Origin: an uncultured Hyphomicrobiales bacterium
Lineage (GTDB): Bacteria > Pseudomonadota > Alphaproteobacteria > Rhizobiales > Hyphomicrobiaceae
NCBI GenBank assembly: GCA_902826255.1
Contig: CADEEC010000019.1
Location: 1-34,149, forward strand
Direction: 5' to 3'
Length of the DNA stretch: 34,149 nt
The notes beneath the pieces are model-generated. The model was not told where the DNA came from. It saw nothing but the letters and a program-made list of their open reading frames with translations, and searched no databases. How positions within the stretch are numbered: position 1 is the stretch's first letter; the number at the start of each line of letters is the position of its first letter. Of this stretch, positions 24,344-30,899 are shown piece by piece. The position numbers and the translations under genes were made by a program.

Positions 24344-24822
24344 TGCGCAAGTTGACCTCGCCGATGCGCACCTTCCGCATCGGCGATCCCGAGGGCCGCC
24401 ATCCCATCTACAGCGGCAAGGGTGCCGCACTGATAGAGGGCCGCTGGCACGAGAAAGGGCAAGAGGTCATCTACACGTCCGAGCACTACAGCCTCGCCAT
24501 GCTGGAGAAGCTCGTGCACTACAGCGGCGTGCTGCCGCCCAACCAGCACTTCATCGAGATCACCTTGCCGGCCGGCACCTCCTATCAGGTGGTGACCAAG
24601 GACAGCCTCCCGGACTGGCACAAACGCGATGGCGGCGCCGCGCGCGCCTTCGGCTCGACATGGCTCCAGTCCTGCCGCAGCGCCGTGCTGATCGTCCCGA
24701 GTCGCGTCGCCCGCGAGGAACGCAACGTGCTCATCAACCCGCGCCATCCCGACGCGAAACCGATCCGGCAAGGCCTCGAAACACCCGTGTGGTGGGATGA
24801 GCGCCTGTTCGATCCAGGCTAG
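24343..24822 (+). CDS. RES-domain toxin (NAD+-depleting type)
   Basis: A 159-residue RES-family toxin. The three signature residues are visible: Arg34 in EGRWHEKG, Tyr44 in EVIYTSEHYS and Glu55 in AMLEKL; these correspond to the conserved Arg, Tyr and Glu that form the NAD-binding pocket of RES toxins. Known RES toxins degrade NAD+ by hydrolysis or phosphorolysis and halt growth. The C-terminus contains FGSTWLQSCRSAVLIVPS and NPRHPDAK, family features. No frameshift or missing residue is seen, so the module appears intact. Start overlaps the antitoxin stop; an internal Met8 is possible. Confidence 0.92.
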   Translation: MRKLTSPMRTFRIGDPEGRHPIYSGKGAALIEGRWHEKGQEVIYTSEHYSLAMLEKLVHYSGVLPPNQHFIEITLPAGTSYQVVTKDSLPDWHKRDGGAARAFGSTWLQSCRSAVLIVPSRVAREERNVLINPRHPDAKPIRQGLETPVWWDERLFDPG

Positions 24823-24875
24823 GCCGCAATGCGAATGTGCACCTATGATTGCCGCGCCTCGACCAGGATGCCCGG

Positions 24876-25319
24876 ATGACCACGACCTTCACGCCTGCCA
24901 ATCCCGACTACGAAACCGTCGTTCGGGAGAGCTTTGCGCGCCAGGGCCTGATGACCACGCTCGGCGCCCGCATCGTCGACCTGGGTCCCGGCTTCTGTGT
25001 CATCGAGATGCCGTACGCCCCTGCCGTTTCCCAGCAGCAGGGCTTCTTTCACGGCGGCGCCGTAGGCGCGATCGCCGACACGGCCACGGGCTATGCGGCC
25101 TATACCCTCATGCCGGCCGGTGCCGAGATCCTGACAGTGGAATACAAGCTCAACCTCGTACGTGCTGCCCTACCGCCGCTGCTTCGCGCCGAGGGCCGCG
25201 TCCTGCGCGCCGGCCGCACGCTCACGGTGTGCCGGGCGGATGTCTTCCACCGCAATGGCGAGCCGTGCGCCCTGATGCAATCGACCATGATGCGGGTGGA
25301 GCCGGCTCAGCGTGCCTAG
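24876..25319 (+). CDS. PaaI-type hotdog thioesterase
   Basis: A 147-residue single-hotdog protein of the PaaI thioesterase family. The characteristic FFHGGAVGAIADTATGYAAY contains the catalytic loop with HGG and Asp, followed by VEYKLNLVRAALPPLLRAEG and a C-terminal strand pair (TVCRADVFHRNGEPCALMQS). Expected role: hydrolysis of acyl- or phenylacetyl-CoA thioesters in the cytoplasm. The start at 24876 (MTTTFTP) has AGGATG-type binding site; a TTG start 27 bases upstream is weaker. It follows the toxin by 53 bases but is probably not part of the module. Confidence 0.87.
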   Translation: MTTTFTPANPDYETVVRESFARQGLMTTLGARIVDLGPGFCVIEMPYAPAVSQQQGFFHGGAVGAIADTATGYAAYTLMPAGAEILTVEYKLNLVRAALPPLLRAEGRVLRAGRTLTVCRADVFHRNGEPCALMQSTMMRVEPAQRA

Positions 25320-25341
25320 TGAGGTTGCGCGGCTTGCACGC

Positions 25342-25430
25342 AAAAAGGCCCCTGCAAGGTCGACTGCCGAAACCCTCAATCGAACACGGGGGAGTGCCGG
25401 AGGTTTGGCTACGACAAACTGCAGGAGCCT
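25342..25430 (-). ncRNA. candidate small RNA with closing stem and U-tail
   Basis: On the minus strand AGGCUCCUGCA (25430-25420) pairs with UGCAGGGGCCU (25356-25346) in an 11-base stem that includes one U-G wobble, immediately followed by UUUUU. A small hairpin GUUUG/CAAAC (25419-25403) stacks inside, and the loop exposes CCUCC and CUCCCCC. On the plus strand the wobble would be an A-C mismatch and no U-tail exists, so the minus strand is the RNA-competent one. A TTGAAA box at 25466-25461 could be a -35; the -10 is poor. CCUCC-bearing loops are typical of anti-SD rhizobial sRNAs such as the suhB/speF type, by analogy only. Confidence 0.45.
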
Positions 25431-25511
25431 CTTACTCGCTACGCAACGCTACTGACGCACTTTCAACATCATCAGGCTAACAGCCGATACAACTGCCGTC
25501 GCCATATTTGA

Positions 25512-25541
25512 TTGAACAAGAACCCCACTTCTGTGGATAAC
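25512..25541 (+). promoter_or_regulatory. possible promoter of the DUF1194 gene
   Basis: TTGAAC (25512-25517), an 18-base spacer and GATAAC (25536-25541), about 33 bases before the DUF1194 ATG. The same stretch contains TGTGGATAA, an exact DnaA-box match in reverse; as a single copy it is probably coincidence. Confidence 0.4.
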
Positions 25542-25574
25542 TTGCGGTCTTAGGTTGCGATCGGAGAGTTCCGA

Positions 25575-26423
25575 ATGCGGTGGCGGCTTGGTCTTTCGAT
25601 TCGGCGCGGTGCCCATTCCTTTGTCCTGACAGTCGTTGCAACGCTCTTTCTGACATTCGCCGGCACGGCGGCCATCGCACAGACCAAAGTCGATCTGGAG
25701 CTCGTCCTCGCCGTCGACGTCTCGTTGTCCATGGACCTCGACGAGCAGCGCCTGCAGCGCGAGGGCTATGTCGCCGCCTTCCGCGATGCGGAGATCCACA
25801 AGGCGATCACCTCGGGCCCGCATGGGCGCATCGTCGTCACCTACATCGAATGGGCCGGCTCAACGACGCAGACGATCATCATGCCGTGGACCATTCTCGA
25901 CAGCCCGGCCGCAGCGGAAGCGTTCGCCAGCAAGCTGGAGCAGGCGCCAATCTCGCGGGCGCGCTTCACCTCCATCAGCGCCGCGCTCAGCTTCTCGCGC
26001 GACCTGTTTGCCAGCAGCGGCGCCGCCGGCATCCGCCGCGTGATCGACGTCTCCGGTGATGGACCCAACAACGCCGGGTTTCCCGTCCAGCCCATTCGCG
26101 ACGAGGTGGTGGCTGCCGGCATCGTCATCAACGGCCTGCCGATCATGCTGAAGGCGCCGACCTCTTCGATGTTCGACATCCCCGACCTCGACCAGTACTA
26201 CGCAAGCTGCGTGATCGGCGGCACCGGCTCGTTTCTGGTGCCGGTGCGCGATCTCGCGGAGTTCAAGCTCGCCATTCGCCGCAAGCTGCTGCTGGAGATT
26301 TCAGGGCTGATGCCGCAGGCTCGGATCATCCCGGTGCAGAATACGCAGGACGATGGCGCCGACTGCCTCGCCGGGGAAAAGCTCTGGCGCGGCTTCTATT
26401 TCCCGGAGCGCGGGCCGAACTGA
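25575..26423 (+). CDS. exported DUF1194 VWA-domain protein
   Basis: A 282-residue protein with an N-terminal signal (SFVLTVVATLFLTFAGTAA, cut before QTKVD) and a DUF1194/von Willebrand A-like domain. The metal site DVSLSMD (residues about 48-54, DxSxS) and SGDGPNNAGFPV with a second acidic loop match the MIDAS arrangement. The C-terminus contains EKLWRGFYFPERGPN, a family-type end. DUF1194 proteins are common, periplasmic and uncharacterised; protein-protein or metal-dependent ligand binding is the likely job. It ends four bases before the convergent permease stop. Confidence 0.88.
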   Translation: MRWRLGLSIRRGAHSFVLTVVATLFLTFAGTAAIAQTKVDLELVLAVDVSLSMDLDEQRLQREGYVAAFRDAEIHKAITSGPHGRIVVTYIEWAGSTTQTIIMPWTILDSPAAAEAFASKLEQAPISRARFTSISAALSFSRDLFASSGAAGIRRVIDVSGDGPNNAGFPVQPIRDEVVAAGIVINGLPIMLKAPTSSMFDIPDLDQYYASCVIGGTGSFLVPVRDLAEFKLAIRRKLLLEISGLMPQARIIPVQNTQDDGADCLAGEKLWRGFYFPERGPN

Positions 26424-26427
26424 CGAC

Positions 26428-27783
26428 CTATTCGGCCGCCTGCGCGCTGCTCTTGCCGTTGCCGAGCAACAGCAACGGCAGACCCACCACCAGCACGCCG
26501 ACGCCGAAGAAGGCGCCGTAGCCGGTATAGGCTATGCTCGAGTGCAGCATGTAAGCGCACGTCAGCACGAACAGGATAGGGGTGAGCGGATAGAGCGGCA
26601 CGCGGTAGGGTCGCGGTCGCTCAGGCTCGCGCCAGCGCAACACAAACAGGGCCAGCGCCACCAGCAGCATGAAGAACCAGAACACCGGCGCGGTGTAGTC
26701 CACCATGGTCTTGAAGCCGTTGCGATTGAAGGAGCCCAGCAGAACCAGCGCCAGCGCGATGACTCCCTGCAGCAGGAACGCATTGGCGGGGTTCTCGCCC
26801 CGCGCGCTCCACACCCCAAGTCCGCCGAGGCCAGAGAGGTCACGGCCCAGCGCGAAGTAGACGCGCGCGCCTGTGAAGATGGTTGCGTTCAGCGTGCTCA
26901 GCGCCGCGCCGCAGATGAACACCGTGAGAACGAGCGCGCCCGTATCGCCGAACGCCCGGCGCATGACGGCGGCGGCAGGCACATCGCTCTTGGCAAGCCC
27001 ATCGAGGCCGAGCGCGCTGAGATAGGCCAGGTTCACCACCGTGTAGACGATCACCACGAAGCCGATGCTGAAGATCAGCGTCCGTGCCAGGTTGCGCTGC
27101 ACATCGCGCATTTCGCCAGAGAGGTACGCCGCCTCGTTCCAGCCGCCGTAGGTCAGCAGCACGAACACCATGGCGAGGCCGATGCCACCCCAGCTTATTG
27201 CCGAGCTGCCGCCCGCTGGCGGTGGCGCCGTGAGGCCGCTCAGGCCGCCGACGATGAGACCGGCAACGATCAGCAGGACGATGGCTGCCACATCCAGAAC
27301 GGTGAAGATGTGCTGCGCGACCTTGCCCTGCAGCGTGCCGATGAGATTGATGAGTGTGAACAGCACCACCGCAATTGCCGCATGAATGGCGACGCCGTTG
27401 GCGCCGAGCGGAACCAGCGTTGAGGCGTATTCGCCGTACACGAACGCGACCGCCGCGATGGCACCGGTCTGGATCACCGTCCCGCGCGCCCACGCAAACA
27501 GCACGCTCACCGCGCGTCCATAGGCGCGCGAGAGGAAGTGGTACTCGCCGCCGGCATTTGGATAGGCGCTGCCGAGCTCCGCGTAACACAGCGCGCCGAT
27601 AAGCGTGACGATCCCGCCGACGATCCACACCGCAATGAACGCCCACGTGCTGCCCGCGAACATGGCCACCAGCTGCGGCGCCTTGAAGATGCCCACACCG
27701 ATGACCATGCCGATCAGGAAGGCCACGCCATCGAAGACAGACAAGGTCTGGCGCGGAGCGGCAGGCACAGCAGGTGCGGTCAT
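26428..27783 (-). CDS. APC-family amino acid permease
   Basis: A 451-residue inner-membrane transporter of the amino acid-polyamine-organocation superfamily. The N-terminal signature FDGVAFLIGMVIGVGIFKAP (unwound helix 1 with GxGIF) and helix 3 region YAELGSAYPNAGGEYHFLSR are LAT/APC hallmarks; about twelve helices can be traced, ending with GVGVLVVGLPLLLLG. The substrate is probably a neutral amino acid but cannot be told from the sequence. It begins 29 bases after the exported methyltransferase gene on the same strand, so the two may be one operon. Confidence 0.9.
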   Translation of the reverse strand: MTAPAVPAAPRQTLSVFDGVAFLIGMVIGVGIFKAPQLVAMFAGSTWAFIAVWIVGGIVTLIGALCYAELGSAYPNAGGEYHFLSRAYGRAVSVLFAWARGTVIQTGAIAAVAFVYGEYASTLVPLGANGVAIHAAIAVVLFTLINLIGTLQGKVAQHIFTVLDVAAIVLLIVAGLIVGGLSGLTAPPPAGGSSAISWGGIGLAMVFVLLTYGGWNEAAYLSGEMRDVQRNLARTLIFSIGFVVIVYTVVNLAYLSALGLDGLAKSDVPAAAVMRRAFGDTGALVLTVFICGAALSTLNATIFTGARVYFALGRDLSGLGGLGVWSARGENPANAFLLQGVIALALVLLGSFNRNGFKTMVDYTAPVFWFFMLLVALALFVLRWREPERPRPYRVPLYPLTPILFVLTCAYMLHSSIAYTGYGAFFGVGVLVVGLPLLLLGNGKSSAQAAE

Positions 27784-27812
27784 GGGTGCAAATCTTTCTG
27801 AAGGGGATCGGA

Positions 27813-28610
27813 CTAGCGGATGCGTGATGCCTGCCAGTTCGCGTCTTGCGTTGCCTGGATGCGGTCACCCTCGATGCGGCCGCGCAAGGTCAACCCGTCC
27901 ACCAGCTTCACTTCGATGTCATTGCCGCGCAACTTGCCGTAGGCTGCCACCGCTTTGCCGCCGAAATAACCCTGCCCGCTCAACTGCTGAAAGCTCTGCT
28001 CGAGAGCCAGCTCGAAGGTCTCGTTCGCTGTCTGCACCTTCCAGCGGCCGTCGGCCTTCGCCGGTACGATCCAGAGGTAGGCATGACGGAAGCCGATCTG
28101 TGCCGTCTCGTCGGGGCGCCATTCACCGAGGTCGAAGGCATGTGAGACGACACGCGTACCGGGCTTCAAGTCCAGCAGCCGCGGACGAAGCTTCAAGTTG
28201 ATCGAGGTGAGCAGGTACATCGTGATGACGCTCGCCTCCTCGATCTCGGTCTCGAACAGATTCTGCTGCCGGAAGCCGACCTTGCCGGTCATGCCCGCCT
28301 GCTTGGCATTGTCGTTGGCGTCCTGAATGCGCGCGGGATCGATATCGACGCCCAGCGCCCTGGCGCCGCGCTTGGCCGCAGCAATGGCGATGCGGCCGTC
28401 GCCGCAGCCAAGGTCGATCACGTAATCGCCAGCCTTCACCGCCGCCATGTCGAGCATCCTGTCGACGATCTCCGGCGGGGTTGGAACGTAAGGCACGTCG
28501 AGCGAAGGCCGCGCCGCCTCCTGAGCCAGTGCGGCGGCCGAGAGCACAATGAACGCCGCCGTCGAGAGGGCGAGAGTGGTGGTCCGCACCCGATTGAGCG
28601 CAGCGATCAT
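27813..28610 (-). CDS. SAM-dependent methyltransferase with N-terminal signal peptide
   Basis: A 265-residue protein with the class I methyltransferase motif VIDLGCGDG at residues 64-72, an acidic VDIDPARIQ and a motif-III-like MYLLTSINLKLRPRL, preceded by a basic start and hydrophobic segment (TTLALSTAAFIVLSAAALAQ) that looks like a cleavable Sec signal. The C-terminal part (KVQTANETFELAL, then LRGNDIEVKLVDG) adds a small beta domain. A methyltransferase outside the cytoplasm would lack S-adenosylmethionine, so the localisation is a real puzzle; the peptide could instead act as a membrane anchor. It is upstream of the permease gene. Confidence 0.82.
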   Translation of the reverse strand: MIAALNRVRTTTLALSTAAFIVLSAAALAQEAARPSLDVPYVPTPPEIVDRMLDMAAVKAGDYVIDLGCGDGRIAIAAAKRGARALGVDIDPARIQDANDNAKQAGMTGKVGFRQQNLFETEIEEASVITMYLLTSINLKLRPRLLDLKPGTRVVSHAFDLGEWRPDETAQIGFRHAYLWIVPAKADGRWKVQTANETFELALEQSFQQLSGQGYFGGKAVAAYGKLRGNDIEVKLVDGLTLRGRIEGDRIQATQDANWQASRIR

Positions 28611-28691
28611 GTCTAGCTTTTCCCTGCTTCCCTAGCCGCAGCGTACCGACTGCCCATTTGGCCGTCGAGTGGGTAGGCACCCAGAAAACAA

Positions 28692-28722
28692 AGAGGCCCG
28701 GCTTCTGTGAAGCCGGGCCTCT
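28692..28722 (-). terminator. rho-independent terminator of carD
   Basis: Perfect 14-base stem AGAGGCCCGGCTTC / GAAGCCGGGCCTCT with a three-base loop, followed on the minus strand by TTTGTTTTC. It lies 23 bases after the carD stop. Confidence 0.85.
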
Positions 28723-28745
28723 TGCTGTTCGGTTTGAGCAGCCGA

Positions 28746-29693
28746 TCAGGCAGCCTGAACCTCGGTATCGTCCGAGGCAGCACGGCGGCCGCGCGCGCTC
28801 TTGGCCAGGATCTCGGTCACGCGCTGCACAGCACCGCGCTCGTCGAGCTTCTCCACGGCGGCGATCTCGCGCGCCATGCGGTCGAGAGCGGCCTCGTACA
28901 GCTGACGCTCGGAGTAAGATTGCTCCGGCTGGTTCTCGGACCGGTAGAGGTCGCGCACCACCTCGGCAATGGCGATGAGATCGCCAGAGTTGATCTTCGC
29001 CTCATACTCCTGCGCGCGGCGGCTCCACATGGTGCGCTTGATGCGCGCCCGGCCCTTCAGCGTTTCCAGGGCCCTCTTGACCGTCGCCTCGTCGGCCAGC
29101 TTGCGCATGCCGACGCTCTGCGATTTGCCTGTCGGCACCCGCAGGGTCATCTTGTCCTTGTCGAACGTGATGACGAAGAGCTCGAGGGACAGGCCCGCAA
29201 TCTCCTGCTCCTCGATAGCCACGATGCGGCCGACGCCGTGCGCGGGATAGACGATCCACTCGGTGGTCTTGAACCCGTGCCGCTGATTGACCGGCTTCTT
29301 GTCCGCGGCGGGCTTGGCCTGCGCGGCAGCGGCCTGGACAGCCGGCGCAATGATCTTGTTGCCGGAGGCCTTGGCAACCGCCGCCGGCAGCGTCCGCGCA
29401 ACGGCACCGGCGGGACGCGCAGCTGCAATCGCCTGCTTGATCGCCGCCACTTTGGGCATCAGAACCTTCTTAGGCGCAGGGATCGTGGCCTTGGCAGCAG
29501 CCTTCGGGGCGACCTTGACCTGCGGCTTGGCAGGTGCAGGAGCCGGCTTCTTGTCAGCCTTCAGCGCCGGGGCGGCCGTGGCACGCTTGGCCATCGCCCG
29601 CGGCAGCGGGTGGGCCTTAGCCTTCGGCTTGGCGCCCTTCGGCGCCTGCTTGCCTGCCGTCTTCTTCGCCGCGGTCTTAGCTGCTTTTGCCAT
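28746..29693 (-). CDS. carD: CarD-family RNA polymerase-binding regulator with long basic extension
   Basis: Transcription factor that stabilises RNA polymerase-promoter complexes through an RNAP-interacting Tudor-like domain. That domain starts at about residue 139 (HGFKTTEWIVYPAHGVGRIV) and runs to about 210; the C-terminal helical domain continues with ALETLKGRARIKRTMWSRRA and LYRSENQPEQSYSERQLYEA. Residues 1-135 are a Lys/Ala/Pro-rich, histone H1-like extension (MAKAAKTAAKKTAGK and onward) absent from typical CarD proteins of about 165 residues. The ATG at 29693 is unremarkable. Downstream of fdxA on the same strand but 430 bases away, with its own possible promoter, and followed by a strong terminator. 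Confidence 0.9.
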   Translation of the reverse strand: MAKAAKTAAKKTAGKQAPKGAKPKAKAHPLPRAMAKRATAAPALKADKKPAPAPAKPQVKVAPKAAAKATIPAPKKVLMPKVAAIKQAIAAARPAGAVARTLPAAVAKASGNKIIAPAVQAAAAQAKPAADKKPVNQRHGFKTTEWIVYPAHGVGRIVAIEEQEIAGLSLELFVITFDKDKMTLRVPTGKSQSVGMRKLADEATVKRALETLKGRARIKRTMWSRRAQEYEAKINSGDLIAIAEVVRDLYRSENQPEQSYSERQLYEAALDRMAREIAAVEKLDERGAVQRVTEILAKSARGRRAASDDTEVQAA

Positions 29694-30124
29694 ATATCGC
29701 TCTCACTCTACGCTCGACTGCGTCTACCTTCGAAACCAACACTTTTGCACAGCAACAAGATGCAAGAGCGCCAACCCGCGTAGGTTGCCGCCCGTCAACC
29801 AGCCGCATCAAAAGACCAATTTGGCCTTCTCTAGGTAGCCCGCCACAAAGCTATATGGGTCGGCTTGCCCAAAATTGCGCTGGAAGGCGGCCCGGAAAAT
29901 CTGGCCCCTCCGCTCGCCGCGCAGGATAACCGCTCTTGGAACGGTTAATTGTTTCACGTTTGTTCACGCCTCGCCACTTCAAGTAGCACTATAACACAAT
30001 ATTCATCGCCCTTGAAGGGCGATGAGCAAGATTTCGCGTTAACTCTTGCTAAAGCTGCTTAAGCCAACCAGTTGTAGCGGCTTACCTGGAATCTCTCATA
30101 TAAATAGTCATCCATTTGAAGAGA
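29694..30124. other. gene-free carD-fdxA spacer
   Basis: I see no gene in this 431-base, comparatively AT-rich stretch between fdxA and carD. It contains a perfect palindrome CATCGCCCTT-G-AAGGGCGATG (30004-30024) and a minus-strand promoter candidate next to it. If that promoter is used, carD has a leader of about 290 bases. Confidence 0.6.
29988..30016 (-). promoter_or_regulatory. possible carD promoter overlapping a palindrome
   Basis: Minus strand TTCAAG (30016-30011), a 17-base spacer and TATAGT (29993-29988). The -10 is strong and the -35 weak. The -35 falls in the centre of a perfect inverted repeat CATCGCCCTT/AAGGGCGATG (30004-30024), which could be an operator or, alternatively, a weak terminator of fdxA. 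Confidence 0.35.
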
Positions 30125-30463
30125 TCAATCGCCCTCACCTGGCTCCGGTTTGAAGTATTTCTTGAATTTATCTTTCTGATCCCGGAATTCATCGGCATCA
30201 GACGGCGCCTCTTTCTTGGACGTTATATTCGGCCACTTCTCCGAATACTCGCGATTGAGGGCCAGCCACTGCTCAGCACCTGGCTCGGTATCGGGCTTTA
30301 TCGCCTCTACAGGACACTCCGGCTCGCAAACGCCGCAATCGATGCACTCGTCAGGATGGATGACGAGCATGTTCTCACCTTCGTAGAAACAATCGACCGG
30401 GCAGACTTCCACGCAGTCCGTGAATTTGCACTTTATGCAGTTTTCGTTGACGATGTAGGTCAT
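30125..30463 (-). CDS. fdxA: FdxA, 7Fe ferredoxin
   Basis: A 112-residue ferredoxin carrying one [3Fe-4S] and one [4Fe-4S] cluster. The N-terminal cysteines are in [19 protein letters not shown] and the second set in [18 protein letters not shown], with the extra residue spacing diagnostic of the 7Fe type. The C-terminal tail is acidic and basic mixed ([12 protein letters not shown]). It carries electrons in the cytoplasm; the partner is unknown. It follows the S4-domain gene (106 bases) and precedes carD, in the order seen in other Rhizobiales. Confidence 0.95.
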   Translation of the reverse strand: MTYIVNENCIKCKFTDCVEVCPVDCFYEGENMLVIHPDECIDCGVCEPECPVEAIKPDTEPGAEQWLALNREYSEKWPNITSKKEAPSDADEFRDQKDKFKKYFKPEPGEGD

Positions 30464-30569
30464 GCGTTCTCTGCCGAGGTCGCGGACGAATAGATGGGAG
30501 TGCCATCAGTTGCCATAAATCAGGCCGCAGCGGCAAGGCGCAAGTCGCCCCAGCTGTGCCCTGCCCGTC

Positions 30570-30893
30570 TCAGGTTGCATGGCCGCCTGGAGCTGTCCGC
30601 TCCGGCCCAAGAGCCTCGTACAGCCCCTGGGCCTCCTGCGGCGGCCCACGTCGGTGGCCTGGACTGACCACCTTCACAATCCTCACTTTGCCGTGGCTGG
30701 CGATCGTCAGCACGTCGCCCACCTTGACCATCTGGCTTGGCTTGGCGGCCCGCAACCTGTTTATGCGCACCTTTCCTTGCTCGACTAGGTCCGCGGCCTG
30801 GGTACGCGACTTGACCAGCCGCGCAAACCACAGCCAGCGGTCCAGCCGCTGGTCATCATGCGCCCCTGCACCCTCTGCCTCGGGCACGGCCAT
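30570..30893 (-). CDS. S4-domain RNA-binding protein (Hsp15-like)
   Basis: A 107-residue protein with an S4 domain: QRLDRWLWFARLVKSRTQAA, DLVEQGKVRINRLRAAKPSQ and VKVGDVLTIASHGKVRIV are the helix-helix-beta elements. Homologues of E. coli Hsp15 bind free 50S subunits carrying nascent chains. The start is ATG at 30893; a TTG at 30899 is two codons earlier. It lies directly against the helicase stop (30900), so the two are almost certainly co-transcribed and coupled. Basic C-terminal tail HRRGPPQEAQGLYEALG. Confidence 0.9.
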   Translation of the reverse strand: MAVPEAEGAGAHDDQRLDRWLWFARLVKSRTQAADLVEQGKVRINRLRAAKPSQMVKVGDVLTIASHGKVRIVKVVSPGHRRGPPQEAQGLYEALGPERTAPGGHAT

Positions 30894-30899
30894 CCGCAA

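Noticed and set aside
25532..25540. Exact DnaA-box match TGTGGATAA
   Set aside because: A single copy with no neighbouring boxes or AT-rich unwinding element does not make an origin.
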